Shown piece by piece: positions 1-9,296 of a stretch of 64,000 bases of DNA. Source of the stretch: CAVWCQ01 sp963753545 (GTDB taxonomy: Bacteria; Chloroflexota; Anaerolineae; Aggregatilineales; Aggregatilineaceae); assembly GCA_963753545.1 (NCBI GenBank), contig CAVWCQ010000008.1:1-64000 (forward strand), read 5' to 3'. Under the pieces are notes generated by a model that did no database searches, was not told the DNA's origin, and saw only the letters and a list, made by a program, of their open reading frames with translations. The translations under genes and the position numbers were made by a program. Position 1 is the stretch's first letter, and each line of letters begins with the position of its first letter.

Positions 1-25
1 CGCTACTAAGCGGGCTGTTATCAGC

Positions 26-79
26 GTAACCTTGCGGCGGGGGCGGAACATTTCCATCCCCGCTTGTCTTATCGGTTAC
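26..79 (+). promoter_or_regulatory. Nested hairpin leader of ahcY
   Basis: Three stacked perfect stems are nested: GTAACC (26-31) with GGTTAC (74-79), GCGGGG (37-42) with CCCCGC (58-63), and GGAA (45-48) with TTCC (52-55) around a CAT loop. The ribosome binding site AAGGAG (81-86) follows directly. It does not match the SAH riboswitch consensus as I know it. It could be an uncharacterised leader or the end of an upstream terminator, since TTGTCTT follows the middle stem. The window edge hides anything further upstream. Confidence 0.45.
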
Positions 80-91
80 TAAGGAGACCCT

Positions 92-1350
92 ATGAAATAC
101 GACGTGAAGGACATCAAGCTCGCCGACAAAGGCAAGCTCAGGATCGAGTGGGCGGACCAGAGCATGCCGGTGTTGAACATCATCAGGAAGCGCTTCGAGA
201 AAGAGAAGCCGCTCAAGGGCGTTCGCGTTGCGCGTGCCTGCATGTGACCACGGAGACCGCCTCGCTGATGCAGACGCTGAAGGCCGGCGGCGCGAATGTC
301 GTCATCTGCGCATCGAACCCGCTGTCCACGCAGGACGACGTGGCCGCCTCGCTCGTCAAGCACGACGAGATCCCGACCTTCGCCATCAAGGGCGAGGACG
401 GCAAGACCTACTACAGGCACATCATGTCCGCGCTCGACATCAAGCCGCAGATGACCATGGACGACGGCGCGGACGTCGTCGGCGTCCTTCACACCGAGCG
501 CAAGGACCTGCTCGCCGACGTCATCGGCGGCACCGAGGAGACGACGACCGGCGTCATCCGCCTGCGCAGCATGGCGAACAACGGCGTGCTCCAGTACCCG
601 ATCATCGCCGTCAACGACGCCCAGACCAAGCATTTCTTCGACAACCGCTACGGCACCGGCCAGTCCACCATCGACGGCATCATCCGCGCGACCAACCTCC
701 TGATCGCGGGATCGGTCTTCGTCGTCGCCGGCTACGGCTGGTGCGGACGCGGCCTGGCCATGCGGGCCAAGGGCATGGGCGCCAAAGTCATCGTCACCGA
801 GATCGATCCGCTCAAGGCCATCGAGGCGGTCATGGACGGCTACCAGGTGATGCCGATGGCCGATGCCGCAAAGATCGGCGACATCTTCGTGACCGTGACC
901 GGCGACATCAACGTCATCCGCGGCCGAGCACTTCCGCGTCAATGAAGGACGGCGCCATCGTCTGCAACTCGGGCCACTTCAACGTCGAGATCGACCTTGA
1001 GGCGCTGGACAAGATGACGAAGAAGAAGCGGCAGATCCGCGAGTTCGTCGAGGAGTTCACGCTGCCGAACGGCAGGAAGATCAACGTCCTGGGCGAGGGC
1101 AGGCTGATCAACCTGGCCGCCGCCGAAGGCCATCCGGCGAGCGTCATGGACATGAGCTTCGCGAACCAGGCGCTGTCGGCCGAGTACATGCTGCAAGAAC
1201 TGCACGTCCCTTGAGAACGAGGTCTACTCGGTGCCCGAGGACATCGACAAGGAGATCGCCCGGCTCAAGCTGAACGCCATGGGCATCAAGATCGACAAAC
1301 TCACGCCCGAGCAGAAGAAGTACCTTGCTTCGTGGGAGATGGGGACGTAG
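92..1350 (+). CDS. ahcY: Adenosylhomocysteinase (frameshifted)
   Basis: This cytosolic enzyme hydrolyses S-adenosylhomocysteine to adenosine and homocysteine, keeping methyltransferases from product inhibition. The start ATG at 92 has AAGGAG six bases upstream. Family landmarks are the CLHVTTETA segment near residue 50 and the NAD-binding GYGWCGRG loop near residue 213. The C-terminus should carry the NAD/dimer tail but ends in EMGT rather than the usual KPxxYRY. The summed length of about 420 residues is normal. Reading continues through three frames with breaks near 232, 930 and 1210; at 920-950 two separate extra bases seem present. The breaks look like sequence error because conserved protein flanks each one. 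Confidence 0.9.
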
Positions 1351-1377
1351 TAGAGATCTGATCGCTGATCGTTCTCA

Positions 1378-1428
1378 ATGCGGAATGAAGGATGGCGTAT
1401 GAGCACGCTTCCCATTCCGCATTTTTTT
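1378..1428 (+). terminator. Rho-independent terminator after ahcY
   Basis: The arm ATGCGGAATG (1378-1387) pairs perfectly with CATTCCGCAT (1413-1422), followed by a run of seven Ts. The arm is the same GCGGAATG word found in the dispersed repeats around hypB and hypF, so this terminator may be repeat-derived. Confidence 0.8.
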
Positions 1429-1462
1429 ATTCTTTTCTGAAACCGCGGTCCGACATCATCAC

Positions 1463-2341
1463 GTGCAATCAATGAACAACTACCTTAAAATAGTCGCGGC
1501 CATGCTCATCTGGAGCACCTGGGGGATGATGATCCGCTGGCTCTCCCTGCCTCCCGTCGTTGTCCTGTTCTATACCGCACTCATCGCAAGTGTAGCCGTG
1601 CCGCTCGTCCTGAAGGCGAGAGGGGAATTCGACGCTGGGAGGGGTGTCGGCTGTGTGGCCGCTCGTTCAGCTGCCCTCGCCTTTTCTTCGATCATCAATA
1701 ACCTTACCTATTTCTATGCCCTTGCTCATACGACCGTATCGAATGCCGTCTTTACGCATTATACCGCGCCGGTTTTCGTTGCGTTGCTTGCGCCGTTTCT
1801 GATAGCGGAGCGTCTCCAAAGGGTAACCCTGATCTCGCTTCCTCTGGCGGTCGCGGGAATGGTGTGATCGTGCTGTCAGGCGGCGGGCTCCAACTGGGAG
1901 AGGAGCATACGGGCGGGCATTATCGCCGGGACCGTGTCGGGCGTTGCTTATGCGTTCCTGATCATCGTATCCCGAAAGCTCAGCCAGATGCTGATGCACC
2001 ATAAGGCTGTCGTTGTATTGCTCTGGATCACTGTCGTGACCGTTACTGCGCCGTTTGCCGTTCTCTCTGATCATCATCTTACCGGCGTGCCATCCTTCTC
2101 CTGATGACAGGTGGGCTCTGCATTCAACGCTAGCGCCGCTGCTGTATTTCAGCGCGTTCGCCAGGTCATGGCGCAACACGCGGCGATCCTTGGTTATATC
2201 GAACCCCTGGCGGCTGTGCCTCTTGCCTTCATTTTTTTGTCCGAACTTCCTCCGGCAACTGCTGTCTGTGGAGGCATTCTCATTCTGTTCTCCGGATATC
2301 TCGTCGTTCATGCGTCTGCGGGAAACCGGCATCGCCTTTAA
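1463..2341 (+). CDS. EamA/DMT-family permease (frameshifted)
   Basis: An inner-membrane transporter of the drug/metabolite superfamily; substrate unknown. The first 134 residues from GTG 1463 (or ATG 1472) hold several hydrophobic helices with the NNLTYFYAL and FTHYTAPVF segments typical of EamA repeat 1. The C-terminal repeat is readable from about 2111, with ILGYIEPLAAVPLAF and FLSELPP, matching the conserved end of repeat 2. Between them the protein is recovered only by changing frame near 1867, 1910, 2100 and 2160. About 290 residues in total, the usual length for ten helices. It may be a true pseudogene, but the neighbours show the same error type. Confidence 0.75.
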
Positions 2342-2533
2342 AATCCTTTTATCCTCCCACGGTCGCATCTTCTATCGGTCTCGCTCCCTGTTCTTTCACG
2401 ATTGTCAGGCTTATCGGCATCAGAAAATAATTTGCATTACGAGGTCTCAGACCCTTTTTTTTATGATATACTTTTTTTCAATGATCATGCAGAAAGCTTG
2501 ATCACAAACTCGCGAAAGAAAGGATCGTTAATC

Positions 2534-2868
2534 ATGAAAAAATGCGGACTGGAAGCAATCCTGATCATGATGGCTATTGCCATTGTTAGTTCAACCGCCA
2601 TCAATCGCATGGAAGCTGCTGAAAAAACAGGGGAGCAATGTTCAAAGAACATTGCTCAATGTGCCACCCTGACGGCGGTAATATCATCAATCCTAAGAAA
2701 ACCCTCCTGAAAAAAGACCGCGAAACAAATAATATCAAAACGCAGAAGACATCATCAGGATCATGAGAAAACCCGGTCCGGGCATGACGTTATTTGATGC
2801 GAAGACACTGTCCGACACGGATGCCAAAAAAGATCGCCGAATACATATTCAAGAAATTCAACAAGTGA
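2534..2868 (+). CDS. Small monohaem cytochrome c (frameshifted)
   Basis: A periplasmic class I-type cytochrome c of about 110 residues, hidden by frame changes. ATG 2534 begins a lysine-start signal peptide (MKKCGLEAILIMMAIAIVSS). After a shift near 2643 the frame gives FKEHCSMCHPDGGN, a CXXCH haem site. After shifts near 2740 and 2833 it gives AEDIIRIMRKPGPGM, with a methionine suitable as axial ligand, then DAKKIAEYIFKKFNK and stop. This arrangement of CXXCH, distal Met and C-terminal helix is that of small c551/c6-like electron carriers. It lies just upstream of the hydrogenase locus, but whether it is a partner is unknown. Confidence 0.75.
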
Positions 2869-2913
2869 CGCCTATATTAGTTTAATAGAAATGCAACAAA
2901 TTAATTAGAGAAA

Positions 2914-2967
2914 CGATAAATGTAACAAATTGTTATCGATAGATATGACAAAATATGTCTTATATCT
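2914..2967 (+). promoter_or_regulatory. Tandem palindromes upstream of hyb promoter
   Basis: In AT-rich DNA, TAACAAATTGTTA (2923-2935) is a perfect palindrome flanked by CGATAA/TTATCG arms. A second imperfect dyad, GATAT-GACA-N5-TGTC-TT-ATATC, occupies about 2943-2967. They lie roughly 50-100 bases upstream of the sigma-54-like promoter, where activator sites usually sit. The binding protein is unknown. The rest of the 300-base gap (2869-3169) shows nothing else I recognise. Confidence 0.4.
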
Positions 2968-3013
2968 TAGTGAATCTATTCTAAAATGTTTCATTAATTC
3001 AATTAGATACTAA

Positions 3014-3028
3014 TGGCACAGTTCGTGC
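3014..3028 (+). promoter_or_regulatory. Sigma-54 (-24/-12) type promoter of hyb operon
   Basis: TGGCAC at 3014-3019 and GTGC at 3025-3028 place the invariant GG and GC of a -24/-12 promoter at the correct spacing; only one T of the -12 TTGC differs. Hydrogenase operons are often RpoN-dependent. A transcript from about 3040 would have a leader of about 130 bases before the first gene. Confidence 0.6.
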
Positions 3029-3169
3029 TTATATCATTATAATAAATGCTTAATACTGTTAAAATCAGTCTAAACTATTCACTCCCGTGTTACTGTTAAC
3101 GACAGCATCATCTTGTCCACACAATAAGCCTGCACGATATTTGAACATTCTTTTCTCTGAGGGGGAAGT

Positions 3170-4299
3170 ATGAAGAACAATGAGATATCGAAACGGTCAG
3201 CAATCGTCTTGGTGTGTCACGCAGGGAGTTCTTGAAGTACTGCAGTATCGTGGCCGCAGGCATGGGGTTGCCGCTCGGTGCCGGTGAGCAGATAGCCGAG
3301 GCGGCACCGAGCGGCGAAGCGTCTGCCGGTGATCTGGCTCTCCGCGCAGGAATGCACCGGGTGCACCGAAACGCTGCTGCGCGCCACCCACCCCACCCTC
3401 GAACACCTGATCCTCGATCTGATCTCCCTCGATTACCACGAAACGCTCAGCACGCCGTCGGGCCAGCAGGCCGAAGATGCGCGCGCCGCATCGATCAAGG
3501 CGAACGGGGAAGTACATCCTCGTCGTGGACGGCGCCTTCCCGGTCAAGGACAACGGCATCTACTGCAAGATCGCCGGCAAGACCGGCCATCGACATCCTC
3601 GAAGGAGACGGCCAAGGACGCGGCGCGATCATCGCGATCGGCTCCTGCTCGTCGTGGGGCGGGATGCCGCGCGCCGACCCGAACCCGACCGGCGCGACGC
3701 CGGTGCACAAGGTTCTGGCCGAGCCGGCATCAAGACTCCCGGTGATGAACATTCCCGGCTGCCCGCCCAACCCCTACAACTTCCTCTCGACCGTGCTCTA
3801 CTTCGTGACCTTCAGCAAGCTCCCCGAACTCGACGACGGGCCAGGCCCGAAGTTCGCCTACGGCCGGCTGATCCACGAGAACTGCGAGCGGCGGCCGCAC
3901 TTCGACGCCGGCCGCTTCGCCACGGAGTTCGGCGACGAGGACCACGCAAGGGCTAGTGCCTCTACAAGCTCGGCTGCAAGGGCCCCGAGACCTACAACAA
4001 CTGCCCGTCGATCCTCTTCGGCGACATCGGCGCCGGCACCTGGCCGGTCGGCATGGGCCATCCCTGCTTCGGCTGCTCGGAGCAGGGCGTCGGCTTCCAT
4101 AACCGTCTGCTCAGCAAGGCCGGCCTGCACATGGTCACCCCGCCGGATACCTTCTTCACGTCGTCGAAAGGCAAGGGGCAGGGCAGGGGCGCGACCATCG
4201 GCGGCGTTGCCGTCGCCGCGGCCGCCGTCGGCGCCGTGGTCGGCGCGGTGCAATAAGTCGCGCAGAAGCTGGGCGAGGACGAAGGAAGGCAAGAAATAA
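3170..4299 (+). CDS. hybO: [NiFe] hydrogenase small subunit, HybO-like (frameshifted)
   Basis: The electron-transfer subunit of a periplasm-facing group 1 uptake hydrogenase, carrying three Fe-S clusters. ATG 3170 follows GAGGGGG. A frame change near 3210 reveals a Tat signal with SRREFLK. Cluster ligands are visible: ECTGCTE near 3350, GSCSSWGG near 3640, NIPGCPPNP near 3750, then GCKGPETYNNCP and GHPCFGCSE at about 3970-4080. The end is an alanine/valine-rich membrane helix (about 4190-4256), as in small subunits anchored to the membrane. The stop is uncertain: TAA at 4254 in one frame, or KEGKK and TAA at 4297-4299 in another. Frame breaks lie near 3210, 3340, 3500, 3590, 3720, 3950 and 4255. 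Confidence 0.88.
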
Positions 4300-4319
4300 G
4301 GCCACGGGGGAACTGACCG

Positions 4320-5258
4320 ATGGAATAGGCGAAGAGATTTCCTGAAAGCTGCCGCGGCGGGCGGGCCTCGTGGCTGGCGCCGACGCGCATCCGGCCCTTG
4401 CCCGTGAGCCGAAGGCGCCGCATGCAAGGATGCCGTCGGGCTTGCTCTACGACGCCACGCTCTGCATCGGCTGCAAGGCCTGCGTATCAGCTGCAAGCAG
4501 GCGAATGAAATGCCGCCGAGCTTTCGTCATCGGATGACAGCTCTGGGACAATGCGCTGGACACTGACGCCAAGACCTGAAATATCATCAAGCTCTACAAG
4601 GACGGGACCGGGTCAGCGAAGGACCGCGAAAACGACGGCTACTGCTTACGTCAAGCGCCAGTGCATGCACTGCGTCCACCCGGCGTGCGTCTCGGCCTGC
4701 CCGGTCTCGGCGATGAAGAAGGACCCGCGACACGGGGATCGTGACCTACGACAAGGATGCCTGCATCGGCTGCCGCTACTGCCAGGTCGCCTGTCCCTAC
4801 AACATCCCGAAGTTCGAGTGGGACCAGGCCTTCCCGCAGATCCGCAAGTGCCAGCTCTGCCGCCACCGCGCCAAGGGCGAGTACGCGGCCTGCGCCGAGT
4901 TCTGCCCCGACGGCGCGACGGTCTACGGCAAGGTCGACGGACCTGCGGGCCGAGGCGCAGCGGCGGCTCGAGCTGCGCCCGGGGGACCTCGCCAGGTTAC
5001 CCGCTCCAGCGGGTCGGCTCGGGCACGTCCGTCGAGAGCCGGGTCGACCCGCTACGAGCAGACAGGTCTACGGCGTCAAGGAAGGCGGCGGCGCGCAGTG
5101 CCTGGTGCTCGCCGGGGTGCCCTTCGAGAAGCTCGGCCTGCGCCGGCTCTGCCGGAGACGGCCGTTCGCCGGCGAAGTCCGAGACGATCCAGCACACCCT
5201 CTACAAGGGGATGATCGCGCCGGGCGTGCTCCTGGCGGGCCTGCTCTTCGCCGCGTAA
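4320..5258 (+). CDS. hybA: Hydrogenase Fe-S subunit, HybA-like (frameshifted)
   Basis: A periplasmic ferredoxin-like subunit that passes electrons from the small subunit to the membrane quinone-reactive subunit. After an extra base just behind ATG 4320 the N-terminus is a Tat signal (RRRDFLKAAA). Cysteine clusters follow in the usual order: CIGCKAC, QCMHCVHPACVSACP, CIGCRYCQVACPYN, and KCQLCRHR with CAEFCP. The C-terminal GVLLAGLLFAA helix (about 5217-5255) is the membrane anchor. Frame breaks are near 4326, 4485, 4530, 4575, 4640, 4730, 4940, 4990, 5055 and 5150. The gene may run about 30 bases past 5258 if the TAA is itself an indel artefact. Confidence 0.85.
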
Positions 5259-5299
5259 GAACACGAAGGACCAGCAGGGCCACGAGGGAGAGACCAAGC

Positions 5300-6447
5300 A
5301 TGAACGAGAGACACACACCCGTCGGCGGGCCCTTTCACGAGGATGTTCGCGATCGCGCTGGTCTTCGCCGGTGATCGGGGCCTGCTTCCTGGTGCGGCGC
5401 TTCGACGTACGGCATCGGGGCCGTCTCGAACATGAGCGACGGCTACCCCTGGGGGATCTGGATCACCTACGACGTGCTGGTCGGCACCGCGATCGGCTGC
5501 GGCGGCTACGCGATGGCGCTGCTGGTCTACATCTTCAACAAGGGGGAGTACCACCCGCTGGTGCGCTCCGCGGTGATGACGAGCCTGTTCGGCTACGCGC
5601 TGGCCGGGGTGTCGGTCTTCATCGACATCGGCCGCTACTGGAACATGCTCAACATCTTCAACCCCGCTGTTGATGAACTTCAACTCCGTGATGCTCGAGG
5701 TCGCGCTGTGCATCGCGACCTACGTCCTCGTGCTCTCCTCGAGTTCATGCCGGCGTTCCTGGAGGGCATCAGGGCGGCCCGGGCGCAGGCCCGGAAGGCG
5801 TAGCAACAAGATCATGTTCGTCCTGGTCGCGATCGGCGTGCTGCTGCCGACGATGCACCAGTCCTCGCTCGGACGCTCGATGATGATCATCAGCGGCACC
5901 AAGCTCTCGCCGCTCTGGCAGTCCGGCCTGCTGCCGTTCTACAACGTGCTCACGGCGATCCTGATGGGCTACGGGATCGTGCTCTTCGAGTCCTACCTCT
6001 CGGCGCTGGCCTTCAAGCGCCCCTTCGAGACGCCCCTGCTCTCGAAGGTCGCCGGCGTGATCCCCGGCCTGCTGCTCGTCTACCTGGTCGTGCGCTGGGC
6101 CGACCTGCTCTTCAGCGGCGCGCTCGGCAGCGCGTTCTCCGGCGTGGCCGGCCTGATGTTCTGGGTCGAGAACCTGCTGTTCGTCGCCGCGCTGGCGCAT
6201 GCTGGCGCCGGCCGCGAAGCGCGCGAGCGCGAAGAACCTCTGCAACTCGGGCTTCGTGCTGCTGCTCGCGTGCGCGGTGCTGAAGTTCAACATGTACATC
6301 GTCGGCTTCAACCCGGGTCAGGGGTGGCGCTACTTCCCCTCGGTCCCCGAGATCATGATCACGCTCGCGATCGTCGCGGTCGAGATCATGGCCTACCTGA
6401 TCTTCGTCAAGAAACTGCCCGTGCTCCCCGCGCCTGAGCACGCCTAA
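5300..6447 (+). CDS. hybB: Hydrogenase membrane subunit, HybB/NrfD-like (frameshifted)
   Basis: A multi-pass inner-membrane protein of the NrfD/polysulfide reductase family that links hydrogenase electrons to the quinone pool. It begins at ATG 5300 behind GAGGGAGAG. Hydrophobic helices run throughout, including SDGYPWGIWITYDVL and GCGGYAMALLVYIF near the N-terminus and IMITLAIVAVEIMAYLIF at the end. The total of about 382 residues fits the ten-helix family. Frame breaks are near 5340, 5370, 5410, 5670, 5745, 5805 and 6200. Its position between hybA and the large subunit is the classical hyb order. Confidence 0.85.
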
Positions 6448-6469
6448 CCGAGAGAAGGAGAGACACGCC

Positions 6470-8198
6470 ATGGCCAAGAGAATCACCATCGACCCGGTCA
6501 CCCGGATTGAGGGCCACCTGCGCATCGAGTGCGAGGTGGAGGGCGGCAAGGTCACCAACGCCTGGTCGTCGGGCCAGATGTGGCGCGGCGATCGAGATCA
6601 TCCTGAAGGGGCGGGACCCGCGGGACGCCTGGGCGTTCACCCAGCGTATCTGCGGCGTCTGAACGACCGTCCACGCACTGGCTTCAGTGCGTTCGGTCGA
6701 AAACGCCCTCGGGCTGGAGATCCCGCTCAACGCCCAGTACATCCGCAACCTGATGATGGGCGCGCACGCGGTGCACGACCACATCGTGCACTTCTACCAC
6801 CTGCCGGCGCTGGACTGGGTCGACATCGTCTCGGCGGTCACCAAGGGCGACCCGAAGGGCGCCGCGGCGATCGGCGCGAAGCTCTCGCCCTGGAAGCACA
6901 ACACGGTCGCGGAGATCAAGGCCTCGCAGGACCGGCTCAAGGCCTTCGTCGGCTCCGGCCAGCTGGGCATCTTCGGCAGCGGCTACTGGGGCCACCCGGC
7001 GATGAAGCTGCCGCCGGACGTCAACCTGCTGGCCGCGCACCACTACCTGCAGGCGCTGCACTACCAGCGCAGGATCAACATGGTGGTCAGCCATCCTCGG
7101 CAGCAAGACCCCGCACGTGCAGAACGCTCGCCGTCGGCGGCGTGACCAACCCGATCAACCCGGACGCCCCGGACGCGCTCAACATGGAGCGGCTCTACTA
7201 CGTCAAGACGCTGCATCGACGAGGTCCAGCGACTTCGTCAAGAAGGCCATGCTCGTCCGGACGTCGCGGCGGTCGGCGCGCTCTACGCCGACTGGCATCG
7301 CGACGGTCGGCAAGGGCGTCACGAACTACCTCTCGGCGCCGGACATGCCGATGGACACCAAGGGCACGAGTTCGAGCTGCCCGGCGGCTACATCCCGGGA
7401 CGGCGACCTCGCGAAGTTCACGCCGATCAAGAGCTTCCAGGACCAGTTCTTCAGGGACGAACGTCAAGGAGAGCATCAAGCACTCCTGGTACAACGGCGA
7501 CTGGAACAAGCATCCCTACGAGGAGAGCACCGACCCGAAGTACACCGACTGGAAGGAGAGCGTCACGAGGGGCCGAAGTACTCCTGGGTCAAGTCCCCGA
7601 CCTTCCAGGGCAAGCCCGCCCAGGTCGGCCCGCTCGCCAACGTGCTGTGCATGTTCGCCGCCGGCCACGAGCCGACCAAGAAGTACGCGACGGCGGTGCT
7701 CGAACATGGTCAGCAGCGTCGCCAAGACCAAGGTCGGCCTCGCCGCGCTGCACTCGACCATCGGCCGGATCGCCGCCCGCGTCGATCCGCTGCGCGGTGC
7801 TCAACGACACGCTGCAGGACCAGTTCGCGGCGCTGATGGAGAACATCGGCAAGGGCGACACCGTGACCTGCAACCCGCCGACCTTCCCGAAGGGCGAGCA
7901 GCGCGGCTTCGGCTTCCACGAGGCGCCGCGCGGCATCCTCTCGCACTGGATCGTGATCCAGGACGGCAAGATCAAGAACTACCAGGCGTCGTGCCCTCGA
8001 CCTGGAACGCCTGCCCGCGCAACGGCAGGATGTGCCCGGGCCCTACGAGGCGGCGCTGGTCGGCAACCCGGTGGCCGACCCGGAAAAGCCGCTGGAGGTC
8101 ATCCGCACGGTCCACTCCTTCGACCCCTGCCTGGCCTGCGCCATCCACCTGGTCGACAAGAACAAGGGAAGGAAATCGTCAAGGTGAAGGCCCTGTAA
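6470..8198 (+). CDS. hybC: [NiFe] hydrogenase large subunit, HybC-like (frameshifted, in-frame TGA)
   Basis: The catalytic subunit that holds the NiFe(CN)2CO centre and splits H2. ATG 6470 has GAGAAGGAGAG upstream. It opens with the family signature ITIDPVTRIEGHLR. The L1 nickel-ligand motif RICGVC is read as RICGV followed by TGA (6660-6662), with TTVHALASV continuing in the same frame. L2 is intact (DPCLACAIH) and is followed by about 15 residues for removal by the maturation protease. Other breaks, by frame change, lie near 6590, 7095, 7215, 7265, 7370, 7460, 7570, 7705, 7795, 7995 and 8170. The summed length of about 575 residues is normal for group 1 large subunits. Confidence 0.9.
6660..6698 (+). 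other. In-frame TGA at L1 cysteine with SECIS-like hairpin
   Basis: TGA 6660-6662 is in phase with conserved hydrogenase sequence on both sides and replaces the second cysteine of L1. Directly after it, GACCG (6665-6669) pairs with CGGTC (6694-6698), and ACGCACTG (6673-6680) pairs perfectly with CAGTGCGT (6685-6692) around a GCTT loop. Known bacterial SECIS hairpins lie at this distance from UGA and often have G at the start of the apical loop. A sequencing error (TGC read as TGA) is the main alternative. Confidence 0.4.
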
Positions 8199-8222
8199 GC
8201 GGCTCCACGATCAGATCGCATA

Positions 8223-8262
8223 AAGCCCTCTTGCCCCCTCTTCGGAGGCGGAGGGCTTTTTT
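8223..8262 (+). terminator. Terminator after hybC
   Basis: AAGCCCTC (8223-8230) pairs with GAGGGCTT (8251-8258), with a further inner CCTC-TTC-GGAGG type stem, and six Ts at the end. It separates the structural genes from the maturation genes, so those may depend on readthrough or their own promoter. Confidence 0.75.
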
Positions 8263-8280
8263 ATTGTCCAGGAGATATGA

Positions 8281-8779
8281 ATGCAGGAACCAACGATCTC
8301 GATAATAGGGCTCGGCAACATCCTCATGACCGACGAAGGCGTCGGAGTGCACGCAGTGAACGAGTTCGAGCGGCGATATACAGTCCCCGAGCACGTGGAG
8401 ATCATTGATGGCGGGGCCGCGGGACTCGACCTGATCCCGTTCATCGAGGGCAGAGAAAAGGTCCTGATGGTCGATGCCGTAAATTTTGACCAGGAACCGG
8501 GATATATCGACACGACTTGAGAATGACGCCATTCCCGTACGGCTTACCCAGAAGGCCTCCATGCACCACCTGGGGCTCATGGACGTCCTCTGCATTGTCC
8601 GCATGTCGGGAAACGTCCCGAAGGACCTCTGTATCATCGGTATTCAGCCAAAGAGCCTAGAACTCGGTCTTGACATGACCACGGAGATATGGGATAAAAA
8701 AGATATACTTATCGACCGGATCGTGTCAAAGCTTCGGGAGTGGAACATACCATGTGCCTTGCGGTCCCCTCAAAAGTAA
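8281..8779 (+). CDS. hybD: Hydrogenase maturation protease, HybD/HyaD-like (frameshifted)
   Basis: A nickel-dependent endopeptidase that trims the C-terminal peptide of the large subunit after metal insertion. ATG 8281 follows CAGGAGAT. The N-terminus has the family motif GLGNILMTDEGVG, whose Asp/Glu is a nickel ligand, then LDLIPFIEGREKVLMVDAV. A single frame change near 8510 leads into the second half with QKASMHHLGLMDVL, which contains the conserved His. Total about 165 residues, as expected. It overlaps hypC by 28 bases, indicating translational coupling. Confidence 0.9.
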
Positions 8780-8939
8780 TCTCGATCGATAACGATATCG
8801 CGACGATCGACGTGTATGGCGCCCGGAAGGAAGTGAATATCATGCTGCTTCCCGAAACGCCGCAGCTCGGAGATTTTGTCCTGGTCCATGCAGGCTTCGC
8901 GATTCAGTCGATTAAAGCCGAGGCATTCCAGACAGGTGA
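8752..8939 (+). CDS. hypC: Hydrogenase maturation chaperone HypC
   Basis: HypC carries the Fe(CN)2CO unit with HypD and delivers it to the large subunit through its N-terminal cysteine. ATG 8752 gives MCLAVPSKV, with the essential Cys2; an in-frame ATG at 8740 would bury this cysteine and is rejected. The OB-like core continues to LGDFVLVHAGFAIQ. No stop follows in this frame: the reading runs directly into hypA. A TGA at 8937-8939 in another frame would end a HypC of normal short length if one indel is present upstream, so that end is used here. The usual C-terminal helix seems short. Confidence 0.75.
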
Positions 8940-8943
8940 GATC

Positions 8944-9292
8944 ATGCATGAATCATCCATTGCCCACAGCATCATCGAGATCATCGACGAACAATGCGCC
9001 GAGCAGGGCTGCACGATAGTCGACGCGCTGACGGTCAGGCTCGGCAAGGCCACCGGGGTTATGCCGGAATCGCTCCAGTTCGCCTTCGATGCCTTGAAGG
9101 AACCGACGAAGGCAAAGAATGCCACGCTCTACGATCGAGATCGTTCCAGTCGGGGGCACCTGCAGGACCTGCAAGAAGGATTTCGACGAGAAGGAGGCTC
9201 CCTACGTCTTCGCCTGCCCACACTGCGGCTCGAACGATTTCGAGATCACCCGGGGTCGGGAGATGGAGATTACGGACATGGAGATGCATTGA
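8944..9292 (+). CDS. hypA: Hydrogenase nickel metallochaperone HypA (frameshifted)
   Basis: HypA binds nickel through its N-terminal MHE and works with HypB to load nickel into the large subunit. ATG 8944 gives MHESSIAHSIIEI and lies seven bases after AGGTGAG. One frame change near 9130 restores the zinc site: CRTCKKDF and CPHCGSNDF, two CXXC pairs. It ends ITDMEMH at TGA 9290, about 115 residues, normal for the family. As read it is in frame with hypC, without a stop between them. Confidence 0.88.
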
Positions 9293-9296
9293 AATC

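Noticed and set aside
79..942. 287-residue minus-strand ORF opposite ahcY
   Set aside because: A shadow of a GC-rich gene: extreme Asp/Val/Arg composition and no motif, while the plus strand is unmistakable SAHH.
4576..4578. In-frame TGA in hybA as a second selenocysteine codon
   Set aside because: The family residue there is leucine (CTG) and the bases fit a lost C plus a gained A. No cysteine is expected and no hairpin follows.
8518..8520. TGA in the maturation protease gene as a recoding site
   Set aside because: Protein similarity continues in a different frame, so it is a simple frameshift rather than an in-frame stop.
8740..8751. HypC start at the upstream ATG 8740
   Set aside because: It would place three extra residues before MCLAVP and block the N-terminal cysteine needed for HypC function.
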